Below are positions 33,533 to 46,200 of a DNA stretch of 64,000 nt, piece by piece. Under the pieces are notes generated by a model. The model was given only the letters and a program-made list of their open reading frames with translations. It was not told where the DNA came from and did not search any database. Position 1 is the stretch's first letter. Every line of letters starts with the position of its first letter. The position numbers and the translations under genes are program-made. The stretch spans positions 2,385,762 through 2,449,761 of the forward strand of contig VYZI01000053.1 of assembly GCA_013397695.1 (NCBI GenBank), given 5' to 3'. This DNA comes from Centropus unirufus. Lineage: Eukaryota; Chordata; Aves; Cuculiformes; Centropidae.

Positions 33533-35740
33533 AGCCACGTCAGAGAAAATAGTAACACCTCCTGCTCAGGGCTTTTACAAGATGCCCCTTGTAAAAGTGA
33601 AGTGAGGATGCTGGAATGACAAGATTGTCAGTTATCAGCAGTTTTGGCCCATGCTCCGTTTTTGACTTGGCAGAAGTCAGTAGGAACCTATCGTCTCCCA
33701 AAAAAACCCAACCTTCACACAGAGTGAAATGTCTCGAATCTAGCTCCTAACAGTCCTCAATGGCAAAACCTGCCCGTAGTGTTAATCAGCAGCAGCGATA
33801 AGCACAGAGCTAGATCTCGAATGTAACGAGTTCATGAATCCCCAGAAGTCCCGGAGGAGCAACAACACTGAACCTCACTGGGAATACTGTAAAGAGAGAA
33901 GCTTTGCTCTTTGCATGCAGGATTTGAGTCTCCAGGGCTGCTTCTTTGGCTCCTTGATGGGCTCTAAATTCTTGCAGGAAGCAGTTGCCTGCGTAACGCT
34001 GCTCCCTGGGACCTCAGATGGCAGCTTCTCTCAGGCTGCATTGAAGTAAAATAGTAATAAAAAAGTAATCTCTGAAAGTGGATACCAGTTTGAGTTAGAA
34101 AAGCCCTTGCCAAAATATGCTTTCAGAGCAGGCACTGCACATACATTATTGAAAAGCTTTGTTTCTATATGGTGTGCCAAGTTGGCAGAAACGCGAATTT
34201 AAAATTTAGAAGTGACTGCTAGGGAGCTGGGAAAGGAGGAGGAACTAGGAAGAGAGGAAGGAATTAATAGGAATTGTTTCTTCTAAAGAATAAATCTTGA
34301 TCTGGTTATCTTTTTTATCTCAATCTTACATTATTTATCTTTCTAGGGCAGAAAATAGGAGTAAATTTTATATGTGCCACTTTCTTGTAACGTAGCCGTA
34401 CAAAATGGACCCTCACAGAACATTGCAGTATTTTACTCTTCTGTCCTGACACGTAGGAGGATGTGTTTCAGGGTCCTTTGTGGTTCGGGAGCTGATATTG
34501 TGCCTGGCAAGATCCTTGTGTTTTTTTGAGAAGCAGAAAATAAGAGGGCACAAAAATAATACAGAAGTAAAACTAAGTAACACAGACTCTGTATCAAGAA
34601 TATTAGAGAAACTTCCCTAGAGAAAACTGGTCTGATTTTTCATCCTTTTTGGAGTCTAATCTTTTTCAAAGTCTCTGTTTATCCACAGAACTTATTTAAA
34701 GGACAAGGCACTAAGGCTATCAAGATGCACTACAGCAAATTCTAACCCGCTACTGGGGGAAGCAGAGCTGACAACTGTAATTAAAAAGAAAAAATAAACC
34801 CTCAAGCTTTAATAATAAAAAACCACAATTATGCAACACCTGATTATTGTAGAGAAGATAGAGGATTAACATGAAATAATTGCCAAGAAACTTCACCTGC
34901 TACCCTCAATCCTTTGCTGTTATGATTATTCCTTTGCATGCAAAGAGAAATAAAAGTAGGTGGTATTTTCACCTTGTATGGAAATAACTTTTAGCTCAAG
35001 ACTAAAGATGACCACAGCCAGATATCGTTTTCCTGCTTTATCACTGTGTATTGCAGCATCTTCTGCAAGACTAGATCCAAGATGTTGGCCCTGATGTCTT
35101 AATGACAGTTTTCCACATGTTCACATTTTTTGCAGAATGTGGGAAAGCAAAACTTACATTTCTGACATGCCACTGGTGGGTCCCAAATATCAAGATATTC
35201 TGAAAAAAACTTCCAATCTCTGATAATTGCTCTCACCACTCACTGAGGAAGATTAATTTTCATCCTGATATTGAATTTCCCCACAGGACAGCCCTGCTTT
35301 GCGCAAATTAAAGAGCAAGTTCTCACACAGGATTCAGATGTATAAACATAATAAATATAATTCTCAGTGCATACCTGCAAGACATGCTGTCAGTACCCTG
35401 TACTACAGCTTCCTTCTCTGTCTTTCTACTCTGTGCACCCACAGCAGTGAAATAAATAAGTTCCTGGCTCAGTCATGAAATATTTCTTTGATCCATTAGT
35501 GGCTATGCCTGAAGAGTTTGCCAGGAGGAAAGTATTAGGCTAAAAGTGATAGCAGATAATAAAGCTGCCATAGGATTCAGCTTGTGAAGCAGGGAGTGGA
35601 GTGGCACTGTAGCAATTTAGATGAGGTTCTTAAACAGAAACTTAACACAAAAATCAATTTGTCTGTGAAAGAAACAGTCACTATTTGCAAAATTGCTTAA
35701 AGGAAGAGCTCTGTCACCGAGGTCAGCTGTGTTTGATCTC
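33533..35740. other. Unique intergenic DNA
   Basis: No gene, RNA or transposon is recognised between two CR1 fragments. Confidence 0.5.
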
Positions 35741-35744
35741 GCCA

Positions 35745-35873
35745 TAGGAAGACCAGACTGAATAAGGCTATAAAGCAACCTGACCCAGTGGAAAGTGTCC
35801 CTGCCCATAGTAGGGGGCTTGGAACTGGATGGTATTTAAGGTCTCTTCCAACTCAAAACATTCTATGATATCA
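35745..35873 (+). mobile_element. CR1 LINE, 3' end fragment
   Basis: It contains 'aagcaacctgacccagtg', 'agtgtccctgcccatag', 'ttggaactggatgg' and the end 'actcaaaacattctatgata'. It is 5'-truncated and non-coding. Confidence 0.9.
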
Positions 35874-38800
35874 GGCATTCACACCACAATGAACAATGGC
35901 AGGATTTTTTGTTTTAACAAATGGTAAACCCATTTAGGTTTTAGGTAGTAAAATATGACACCCTCCAGCAATATATAGCGCGTTCTATAATTTTTTAGTT
36001 TCCTTTAATTAGTTGTAAAATTCTGATCCTGAAAGGAGGGTAACAGGTCAGTACAGCACTTAAATAAATAAATAAAATTGCAGTAATAAAAAGAGCTGCC
36101 TTGTTCCAACATTTCTGAATTGCATGAATTAGATGATTCCTATGTCAAATGAAAGGAAGAATTAAAACTGGATCCACAAAATCCCCAGTGAAGAGCGGGC
36201 TGAAACTCAAACATTTAGGCTTTTTGTGTTTTCAGGTTTATTCACCCAGTTGCACTTTCAATATTTGACGTGCGAACCACAGAACTCAAGAACATGAGCC
36301 AGAAACGTTGGCATTGCTGTGGCAGTTCGTCCTCTCCCCCCTGTTGCTCAGGTTCTGCTTGTCTTAATACAAACTGGAGAGAGCAGCCTTGTCTCCCCTG
36401 TGCACCCAAAGAGACAGACAAGCAAAATATTAAACAGCTACAGATGCTGAAAGAAAAACAACTGTTCAGTCAGCTCTTTGGGTTGTTTTCGAAGCCTTGC
36501 TTGTAGGACAAAACTGAGGAGAACATCTGAAGATTATTTAAAAAAAATGCCAAGAAAATCTGTCTGATCGGAATGCAGCTAAACCTTAACCTATTTATGC
36601 AACTAAACAGAGGAAAACTGCTCTTAAAATGCTAGAGAGGCTTAGAAATTTCTGCTAATCTATTATCAGGGGACAAGCTGCTATTCTAACACAGCGAGGG
36701 TTCATATCAAACTACTGGTCTAACAACCGTTTTTGCTCAAATCCCTCCCATCTGCTTGTCTTGCTAAGGCAGGCATTCTTCACTGTTATCAATCCCAAAT
36801 GTTTAATGGATCAGTACAAAGTATGTCCCGTTTCCCATTTTTCTTTCTTAAGTATGGAGCTACAGCACAAAACTTTTCCTTTGTGGTCAGTCAGTGCACA
36901 GGGCATGATTTCATTACAGTAGGAGAAGATTTCCCTACCAGGTAAGTTAAGAGAGGCCATGGAAGAGCTGTGCAGTTGGTAGGAGTTGGTGCTTATTGCT
37001 AGGTTTACTTTAATGGGGCTCTCTTTCCAGCCTTCCTGTACCTACGACCATCTCAGTAGTTGCCTTGTTTCCTCCCATTCAGGGAGGCAAGGCCAACTAA
37101 GGTTCTCAGCACAGACTCAACATTCAACAGGGAAAGAAGCAAAGCCTTACAGGTTTCTGTCAGCACTTCTCCATGTAGAATGACCAGCATTCTTTCCTCT
37201 GGGAAACTAAACCTAAGAACTACCTTCCCTTGAAACACATCACGCTGGAAGACTACACTTAACATGAAAGTTCATAAGGAGCTGAAGTTCCAGGTCACAA
37301 TGTTAATTTTTCCCATGAACTAAGCACTTGAGCAGAACACAGACAGTTTTATTGCAATTCACAGATCTCTCCTCCTGTATTTCTTCAGTGCTGTTCAAAT
37401 GAAATGGACAAAACCAGATCTACAGAACTGCTATCTCCTAACCAGGTTTAGCAGATGCAGTGAAATCCGCTGATGTGTTTGTCATTTCTCAACATGCTCC
37501 CTGCATTGTGGCTCCTCCAGAGTGCAAGATAGCAGCCAGCAGGAAGATCTAGATCTTTTCAATGTAATTTTTCAGACCCAAAAGATCCAAAGCTGGGTGA
37601 GAATCCACCTGGCTGTCTTTGATAAAGACATAGGGAAGACGACTTCCCAAAGGACTGTTCTGTCTGAAGAAATCTTCAGAGCACAGATCCTGATGAGAAA
37701 AGGAGAAGCCACAAAAGAACCAGCTGTCACATGGATTGCAGTAGGCTTAACTACAGGAATAAAATGGAGCCCTCTTTGCATTGTCTTACCTTCACAGCTG
37801 TACTTTATAGGTGCATTCCCTGCATGTGTATCAGCTGCATACATTAATTAGCGGCTGTGCAAAGTGCACATTAAGGGATCTCATTGTCAGCTCTTCTGCT
37901 GTGACTCCATGGCTGATGAGGGCACAATGGCCAGGGAATGTAGACAAACCCATGTCCTCCCACAGATGTTAAAGCATGCCAGTAGCTGTTTTCCAGTACC
38001 ATTTGCAGCTGTCATCTTCTATCTAAGTGATGCCATCTGCTAACCATGTCACATTCATGATCTCTTGAAGGAGACCAAAAGGACTAAACCATTTCAACAG
38101 TAGAATACCATTGATACCGGAAGGAGACCGGTGCAGAACATGGACATCCTACATCCAAGTGACTTCACTTTAAGAGTGATGGCAATAACTACTGCAATTG
38201 CCATGCAACTGTTCACCTTGGCAAACCATTAAAATGCTTTCAGTCTCATGTTCTGCATTGTTCCAGCGAGACATTTACCTGTGTTGACCCTGCTGAACTA
38301 CATTCTCGCATTTGATGTGCTGTTCCCCTCTAACAACATGGGGCTGTAGAGTCCTTGAAAAGAATAGATGGCCACCAAGTTCAAAGCAAATGCTCCCCCT
38401 CACTTCTCCTGGGAAGAACTGAATGTTTATCTCCCTTTCCCCTCTTCTCCCCTTCCTCCCACCAAGCTTCCCACTAAACACAATTACATGCAGCATTTGA
38501 CAACAGAGCTGATAAATTATGTGCCATTTGAATTGAAAACATGAAGAATAATCGGGATGAATATGAATGCATTCACAGATGACACAAACCCATTTCATCA
38601 CTTTCAAGGCTTTTTGGTTCTGCTCAGGGATGACTTGCATGAACTCATTCCTTAGTGCATTGTCTTTAAAAAAAGATCTCTGGAGAAAAATGGACTATAA
38701 CTAAGAGATGACTGACAGAGAGAGGAAAAGGAGTAACAATGAAAAACACCCAAAGGGAAACATTACAGGGGCATGAAAATCTCTCAGCTGAGAAATTTAG

Positions 38801-39930
38801 TTGAAAATGTTCCAGTTTCACTGAAACTGGAAATAGAGCCTGGATATCAGGTAACTACAGTTTATTCCCATCCAACTGAGATTTATGTGCTGCCAGAAAT
38901 ACTTTCTTAGGACTTATCTATAATAATTACAGGTGAACGCCACTGCAATAAGAAGAGTCTTATTGTTGGCTTTCGTTAAATTTGGAAGTCATATAAAAGC
39001 TGTGGCAGACTGCTGTCTCTTGTAGACCACCATTTCCGAGGGAAACAGAAATTTGGGCAATCCATAACCCTTAGTTAAAAACTCTAATGCAGTTCAGTTG
39101 TTATTTTCCAGTACTAAACCAGCAATTTCCCCAGAAATCTCTCCAGTGTAAAAAAAAAAACAAAACAGACAGAAATCTCAATTTAGCTATAGATGTTGCT
39201 AATGGAAAACTTCAGAGAACACATGCTAGCACAGAGAATGCTCTGAGATCAAAACTCCGAATTCAAGCTGAGGGGTGCAGAGGGTTTTATCACTGCTTTG
39301 AACTTGGTTTAGAGTCCTGCACATTTCTTCCTCCATTCCTGTGTGAAGAGCTCTAGACAGTACTCTGCAGGCTCTCACAGATGTCCTGTGCAATTCTCAG
39401 CTATTATGTTAACCTTTGAAATTTAAGGGCATCAAAGAGCGGCTTTTAGCTGCTTGCACTAAATGTGTCCTGCACCTCTGAAAAACAGAGCAACCACTTG
39501 CCTAAGCACAATATCACATTGATAGACCAGTAAGTTGTAGCTTTTTAGGATACTTTCTGCATCCAGCCTACCAGGACATGCATTCAAGACTGCTTTAAGA
39601 AAGTTAAACAGCCTGGGGAGGCATCAGGGAGGTGGTGCCAGCAGAAAAGGGACAAAAGACTATGGAAAGACTTTGGAGGAAATGTAGACATTTTGAAATG
39701 GCACAAGTTTGTATTTCCATTTTTTTCACCATTTCTCAAGTTCCTACTTCCAACTGAGGTTCACCGGGTTTTAGTGCTACACATGGGGAAGGCACACCTA
39801 GCAGGGGGTGGAAAGAGGTACAGAGAGAGAACCAAAACAAAAAATTCACATATCTGTCCTGAATCCTCTCAGATGGAAATGCACACTTTTCTCCTTGTGC
39901 TCTCCTGCCATCTCAATGCAGACATTCCTT
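35874..39930. other. Unique intergenic DNA
   Basis: It holds a short AAAT simple repeat at 36061-36076. The longest frames (for example 37522-37851) show no known domain and no codon pattern suggesting a gene. Confidence 0.5.
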
Positions 39931-39934
39931 CCCA

Positions 39935-40322
39935 GTTAGCAGCTGGTCACAAGCGGTGTTCCCCAGGTTCCAGTGCTGGGACCAGACTTGTTTAATATCT
40001 CTATCAACCATCCGGACAAGGGGATTGCATGCTCCCTCAGTGAGTTTGCAGGTGACATCAAATTGGGCAGAAATTCTTATCTTGAGGGCAGGAAGGCTCC
40101 ACAGAGCGATCTGGGCCGGGTGGATTGGTCAATTGCATGAGATCCAACAAGGTCAAGTGCTGGGTCCTGCATTTCAGTCACAACCCATGGGGTGTTAAAA
40201 AAAAAACAAACGTGCAGCTGTGGCACTTTGGGACATGGTTTAGCAGGCACAGTGGTGTTGAGCTGATGGTTGGAATGGATGTCCTTAGAGGTATTTTCCA
40301 ACATTAATGATCCTATGATTTC
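39935..40322 (+). mobile_element. CR1 LINE, reverse-transcriptase piece joined to a 3' end (internal deletion)
   Basis: From about 39945 the DNA matches the CR1 ORF2 region around 'agcggtgttccccaggttcc', with 'gtgctgggaccagacttgtt' and then 'tgagtttgcaggtgacatca', ending near 40190 at 'gggtcctgcatttcagtcac'. After an A run (about 40198-40206) it jumps to a CR1 3' end: 'gtggcactttgggacatggt', 'ttagcaggcacagtggtgtt', 'ttccaacattaatgatccta'. The rest of ORF2 and much of the 3' UTR are missing between the two parts. Confidence 0.9.
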
Positions 40323-42720
40323 AATCCCTCTCCAGGCTTTATAATCTGCCGTAATGCAGGGCCTCCCCATGGCTTTGGGGGCCTGATGGGAACTGTGATA
40401 TATTTTGCTGTCACCCCTCCCCAGCCTTAGACTGCAGAATTCCAGAAAGAGGAGCTGCTCTTTACTACTGCTCACCCAGAGGCAGGAGAACAACTGCAAA
40501 TGAGGAGAAGACTTCTCTTACAGAGAAGTTGCAAATGTTCATGCATTTTAAATAGCACCCAGGTACAGATGGGCCTTTAGGCTATGGACCACGGAGCCCT
40601 TTCTGGTGCCAGCTGTGGAGTTCTGGCTGTGAATGGGAACACACGACCACTCCGCAAGCAACTGCATCTCAGAATCCTTTTAAAAATGGGAATTGAGTTC
40701 AAAAGGAAGCGTGAAATCTGCCTAGAGTTATTCTTCAAAGCCTTCCTTTCAAGACCAGAGCTGTCCAGTCAGGGCACTGCTCAGGGTGACACCAATTTAT
40801 GCCATGAAGTTTCCAGTAACTCCGAACACATCGCAGGGGATGAAGAGAAACTTTGCCTCACTGAACAGCTCAGAGAAATGGGAGCTGAAACAAGATCGAA
40901 GCCAAATGATTCCTTTCTCTGCGACTTGTATGACAAGCAAATATTTTGAGGTCAGGAAAAGCTGATCTTTGGCTGCCTAGAGGCAACCAGTTGCTTTCTA
41001 TTAACTTGTCATTTTGTATTGAGTCCTGTGCAAATTGGAGTGAGACAATCGCAGACATGTTGAAGAAAAAAATGGAAACATTGGAAAAAAACATACACCT
41101 ATACTAGCTGTGTGCTGATACAAACCAAACCATATTTACATCTTTGAGAGTGAAAAATGTATTATTTGCATCATTTATTTATCACATAAAAATACCAAGA
41201 GGTATATTTAAGGAATGAATTCTTTAGTTTTGAATAAATGACAAATATTCTTAGTATTGAAGACTGAGCTGAGCTGCATAATAAGGCATTAAAGTGCACT
41301 TTTTGCCTGTTGACATCTCTTTTTAAGGATAGAAATTAAAATGTTGAAAATAGAAAGCATCAATATTCTTGAAGGTTATATCCAAAGGGCTCAGTAACAG
41401 TATGTAAACTGAGAATTAATGTCATCATGTAGATAACCCCCCCCTTACCTCTCTAGAGGAGAATGCTTGAAAAACAAATATGATGTGTGTGCACGTGTGT
41501 TTGTTCATTACAACTTCATTAGCCCAGCACAATATTAAGGACCAACAGGGATGCTAAACATAAACTGAAGACTGTGTTTGCAGGTATATCTGTACTTATA
41601 TACATATAAAGGGCAATTGCCAATATGATTAAGTATTGAAATGAAGACCTGACTGAAATGCTTCTGAGATTTAAGTAAAGCAGTAGTATCACCATTTATA
41701 AACATTGCTTCAAAATCTCTTCCACTGTTTCTGAGACAAAAAAAATCTGAACCTAAGTTTGATTTAAATCTTTCCTCAATTTTCCAGTTTTTCTTTATTG
41801 ATCTGGAGGAGGAAAGAGAAGTAAGAAGTGACATTTCTCTGGAACCTTCTGCAGTTCTTTCTTGTGTTTATTAAGAAGTGAAAGGCGCTTGGGTGTTCAT
41901 AGGTACCACATGCAATAAAGGCTCATTTAAGGCAGGGGATAAACTATGGACTACATGGAATAGCTGAAACCCCACAGATATAAAGGCAGGCAGTGATCCA
42001 CAATGACAAGCTTGCACCAAATCTCTTCTAATGAGCGCAGGGGAACAGTGGTACAAACCACCAGCAAAACACTTGTCCCCAGGAGATCAGCAGCTCAGCT
42101 CTGCAGACCAAGGTTGCCTGCTTTTGCCTCAGCAGTTGTATTTTAGGACTGTTGAAACTCCCAGCACTGTTGTCATTGCACCAGATCACATAGCCCCTTT
42201 GAACTTGATTTTGCTTCTCCTTTCTAAGCAAGAGAGATCTTTTTACCTTCGTCTGTATCATTCGCAAAACCTTTGTATTGCACAGTGTAAGGATTAGGTA
42301 ACCCTCGTTCAGTAAGTACACGGCACCATACACTTTCAATATTCATCTGAGAAAATGTCAAAAAAGAAATTAAGGGAAACCACACGACATCAGAACCCCC
42401 TCTCTGCTGTTTTGCACCAGCATTCACCGTTGCATCAGACAATGCAGAAATAATCACAAACCGCTAAAAGGAAACAAGCCCACATGCCTCTCAAACATCA
42501 AAGCAGACACTTCTTTTCCAGCCCCTACATGCAGCCAATTATCTGATTCACCTTGCTGGTCTGCTGGAGGGTGTATTGATGCTATTTTAACATTTCACTA
42601 TAGCTGGCAGTAGCATGCTTCTAATGCAAGTGATCTCAGAGACGGCGATGGACAAAATACAAAGTAGTAAAGAATATTTTTTTTGCTGTTACGAGTTAAG
42701 TTATATAATCTGGCAGAGAG
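40323..42720. other. Unique intergenic DNA
   Basis: No gene or transposon is recognised. A C run lies at about 41438-41444, and a short TG-rich stretch is near 41485-41500. Confidence 0.5.
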
Positions 42721-43272
42721 ATGGTGATAGTACTTCAACAAGGAAAATCAGAATACAATTATGCATGGCCAGAAAGATATTCAGCACTGATCCATCATGC
42801 TGTCTTTGGCTCCTTCACGTGCAGAAAGATCATCTGCTTTAATCTTCCCAGTCTCCAGACCCACACAGAGCGTTATATATTAAAGAAGAAAGGTGCTCTG
42901 GGTGGCAGTATTGAGTTCACCATTTCACCAGGCTTTAGTGCTGTAAGGGTGATTTTTTTTTTTTGTGGGTTCTCTCCCCTCCTTCCCCAATCTATACTAG
43001 GCATCGCCTTTCAGAAAAATGCTTTAAATTTATTCTGTCTCAAAGGAAAGGTTCTTGCTACTCACTGTTTCTCCTCATATCGTGCAGCCTGTGCCCACAC
43101 AGAGATCCTTGTTCCCCCTTGCTCACATACGCGCCTCTGTCCATCACTGCCTTTCTGCCGTGCTGCAGCCCCAGCGAGATCCGTCAGTGCAGAAAAGCAA
43201 ACAGCACGATGCAGAGTTTTTCATTCCCTTCTGGTTGGGTGGTTTAGTAAAGTCACCATGAATGGCATTTAA
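42721..43272 (+). other. Longest open frame of the window (183 codons), not called as a gene
   Basis: The frame is 183 codons long, starts MVIVLQQGKSEYNYAW and ends FSKVTMNGI. It has no recognisable domain or signal peptide. The predicted protein is compositionally patchy: a phenylalanine block arises from a T run at about 42953-42964, and a cysteine-rich part follows. Another overlapping frame is also open. I see no nearby promoter. A chance frame is the most likely explanation; an unannotated exon is possible. Confidence 0.1.
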
Positions 43273-46200
43273 ATTTTATTTTATTTTTAAAAAATCAGTC
43301 CCTATCAGACATGGTGCATGTGTGGTAGAGAAAAAACTTTTCCAGCAGAATTCAGGGTTTTTTTACCACTGAGCAAAATCCATTTTCATCAAGCAAGTAT
43401 TCTTGACAACACTGTGCTAGAAGGAGGGGCTGAGGGGAAGGGGAAGACAAGTCGTGGGCTCATTACAAGCTTCTCTCTCATCCCAAATCCTGGAACTGTT
43501 GCTGCAGAAGGTCAGGAAGCAGATACCTGTCTGCTCTCAGCAGAGCTGGGGAAAGATCCTCACATGGAGAAAACAGGCAATTCCCTGGAAGCGTAAGGCA
43601 TTGCACCATGCTACACCTAGTAAGGAGCCCAAGCGTTTGCTTTTTTCCCTTCCGAGCCACATAAATTTGTTTGACATATCCCCCAAATTGGTTGTGAGAG
43701 CAGAGTGCCAGCTTCATTTACTTCCACAGAGCTGCCCCAGATTTTCAAGGAGAGGAGAGGAATCAGTGCCTGACTTCTCACTGGCTTGAATCGTTTTTGC
43801 TCGTGCAGAATGGCTATGAACTCCCCCGTGGGTGTGTAAATGAAACAATCTACCTTCTCACCCACACGGGATAAATGGAAGCGACTTGCCAGGGGCCAAA
43901 GCAGCGTAGAGCTGGGCTTTGAGCCATGCATGCTGAAATGCAGCCTCTGCCAGGCTTCCTACCTGCCTCCTTCAACAAGGACAGCTTGATTCAGGAGCTG
44001 ATTTTTTTTTCCGTTGTTGTTATATTAACACGGAGCTAAAGGCTCCTGAGAGACTGTTTATAGGAAGTGCTTTTGAATGTGTGTTTCAGCACAGCTAGCT
44101 CCATTTAACACTGAAGATGGACCTTTTATCAAAAGATGTGACAGGCTATCTTAAGGTTAACTGTCATAGGTGGAGGTATAAAAGGAAGAAAAAACCTCTT
44201 TTCTCTATTGTTTCAGTTTTCTTATAATTTTACAAAGCATCTATGGGGTGAGATAATGTCAGATACATCTGTCTTTGGCATTTTTAGGCATGTATCACCT
44301 TGGAATCTAAGTGCTCAGGCATATGTGATAACACTCTGAAATATTTCCATCTTCTCAAGTTTCTCTCCTCTTTCTTTTACTTAATCTCAAATGACTTCTG
44401 ATTTTGCATTTTTTCTAGATGTGAACAACAGAAGAAAAAGTAGGCTTCTCTAATTTAGCAGTTGGGAATAGCTCTACAAGTATAGTTCAAATCTCTAAGT
44501 CAGGACAAGCACAGAATTAGGAACCAATGAATAAATGCTCATAATTTTGCAAGTATAAGAAAGCGTTTAAAAGGATCACATCACTGATAACTTTTCTAGT
44601 GCATCCTCTGCACATAACAATCAGATGTCAGTATAAGATTACTGCCGGAAGGGTTATTGTTCCCTGATATAAGAAGTCATCTAACTGCTATACAGAAGAA
44701 AAATGAACGGGCCTCCCAGAACAAATTCAACCCCACCATGCAATAACATGACCCCCAAATCCCAACAATGACACCAAGAGGGAGAAGAACATCTAGTAGA
44801 GGACTGAATTCCTTAGACCTGGAAACTGTACCCCCAGGATGGAGCACAGGAGGACCAGCGGTAGCTTTGAACTTTAAGAGAGGTGGAAATCTCTCATGCT
44901 GCCAAGACGACTGGCATTCAAAAGGAGGTCAGAGAATGTTCAGCTGGTCCTTTTCAAGTGAACACATGCAAACTCTTCCAGCTCACTAGAAGCTACACGG
45001 AGACCTCAGTTGGATATGTATTTTTAAATTCGTTGTTCTGCTAATACGGCAGCATGGCTGGCAACTGGCTCAGAGCAGGTGTCCACCCTGCTCCCATTAA
45101 AGAGAAATCAAATGGCTTAAAGTAGACAAGAAACAAATGGCCCAGAGGCAAACATGCCCTTGGGATCTGCAGTGTTTGAGTTTTAGACCTTGGCCTAGCA
45201 AAACATAAATAGCACTTGGCACCTCTGGTTTGCATCCAACCCATCCCAAGGTACAGGTGTCAACTGAGTAAGCTAGGCAACAGGCACATAAACATCAGGG
45301 CAGGAATGCCACCAGGTGAGTACTGCAAGACCTTTCCAGATGCATTTACTGCGACTTTTTCTTCACCGAATTCTACATTACCCATTCTTTGCTTAGTTCT
45401 AGCTGTTACTACCCAATTTGACAAAATGGCTGCCCTGCAGAAAGCATATAAAATGTCACATATTAGTGATGCTGGTAACGCCTTTATTTGAAAATAAGCC
45501 TGTAGCCAAAGAAGTACTAGTTTCCTAGTAAGTTTTAGCCTCAGTTATTTATTTTCCATCTCTTGTCCAAAGCATTAAGACTTTGCAGGACGAAGGCTTC
45601 AGTAAGCCCAGAGGAGTACCCTGAGTGAGGAAATAAGAAGAAAATCACTTCTTCAGGGTCTCCAGTTCAAGTGCACAGCTCTTTTCTTTTTTTTCCAGGG
45701 ATGACATGTGCTTCTGGGCTGACTTGGTCCCACCCTTCAGGGGAGAACACTTAGCAGTGTGACACACGCGTAACAGACTATGAGCAAAAGCTAAGATTGC
45801 GGTCACAGACCTAATCTTCTCATGAAAAAGTTATATTCCTTAACGCCAGAGAGTGAAAATCCCACAGAAGATGATTTGAGTTTGCCCCTCGAGATCTCCA
45901 AGAGCAGACAAATTGCATGACACCCAGTGTCACGCTGTAGGCTGAAAGGGCTGGTTGAACCAGGAAGCAGGGAAGAGAAGTCAGAGAGCTTTAACACCAA
46001 ACAATTGATGCAGATGACTCTTTCTGCCATTGCACTCAGTAACAATGTGCAACAGCAAAAGCTCAAGTTCATTTTAGGTCAGTTATGAATACAGCATGAA
46101 ACAGAAGTGCATTTGTATGTACTGTACAAATGGGAAAATAGAGATACTTCAGTGAGCATGTCTGGTCTCTCCATATATAAATGATACATCGTAAGAACCA

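Noticed and set aside
42721..43272. 183-codon plus-strand frame as a protein gene
   Set aside because: It has no domain, includes a run encoded by a T tract, overlaps another open frame, and has no promoter or splice context that would support it.
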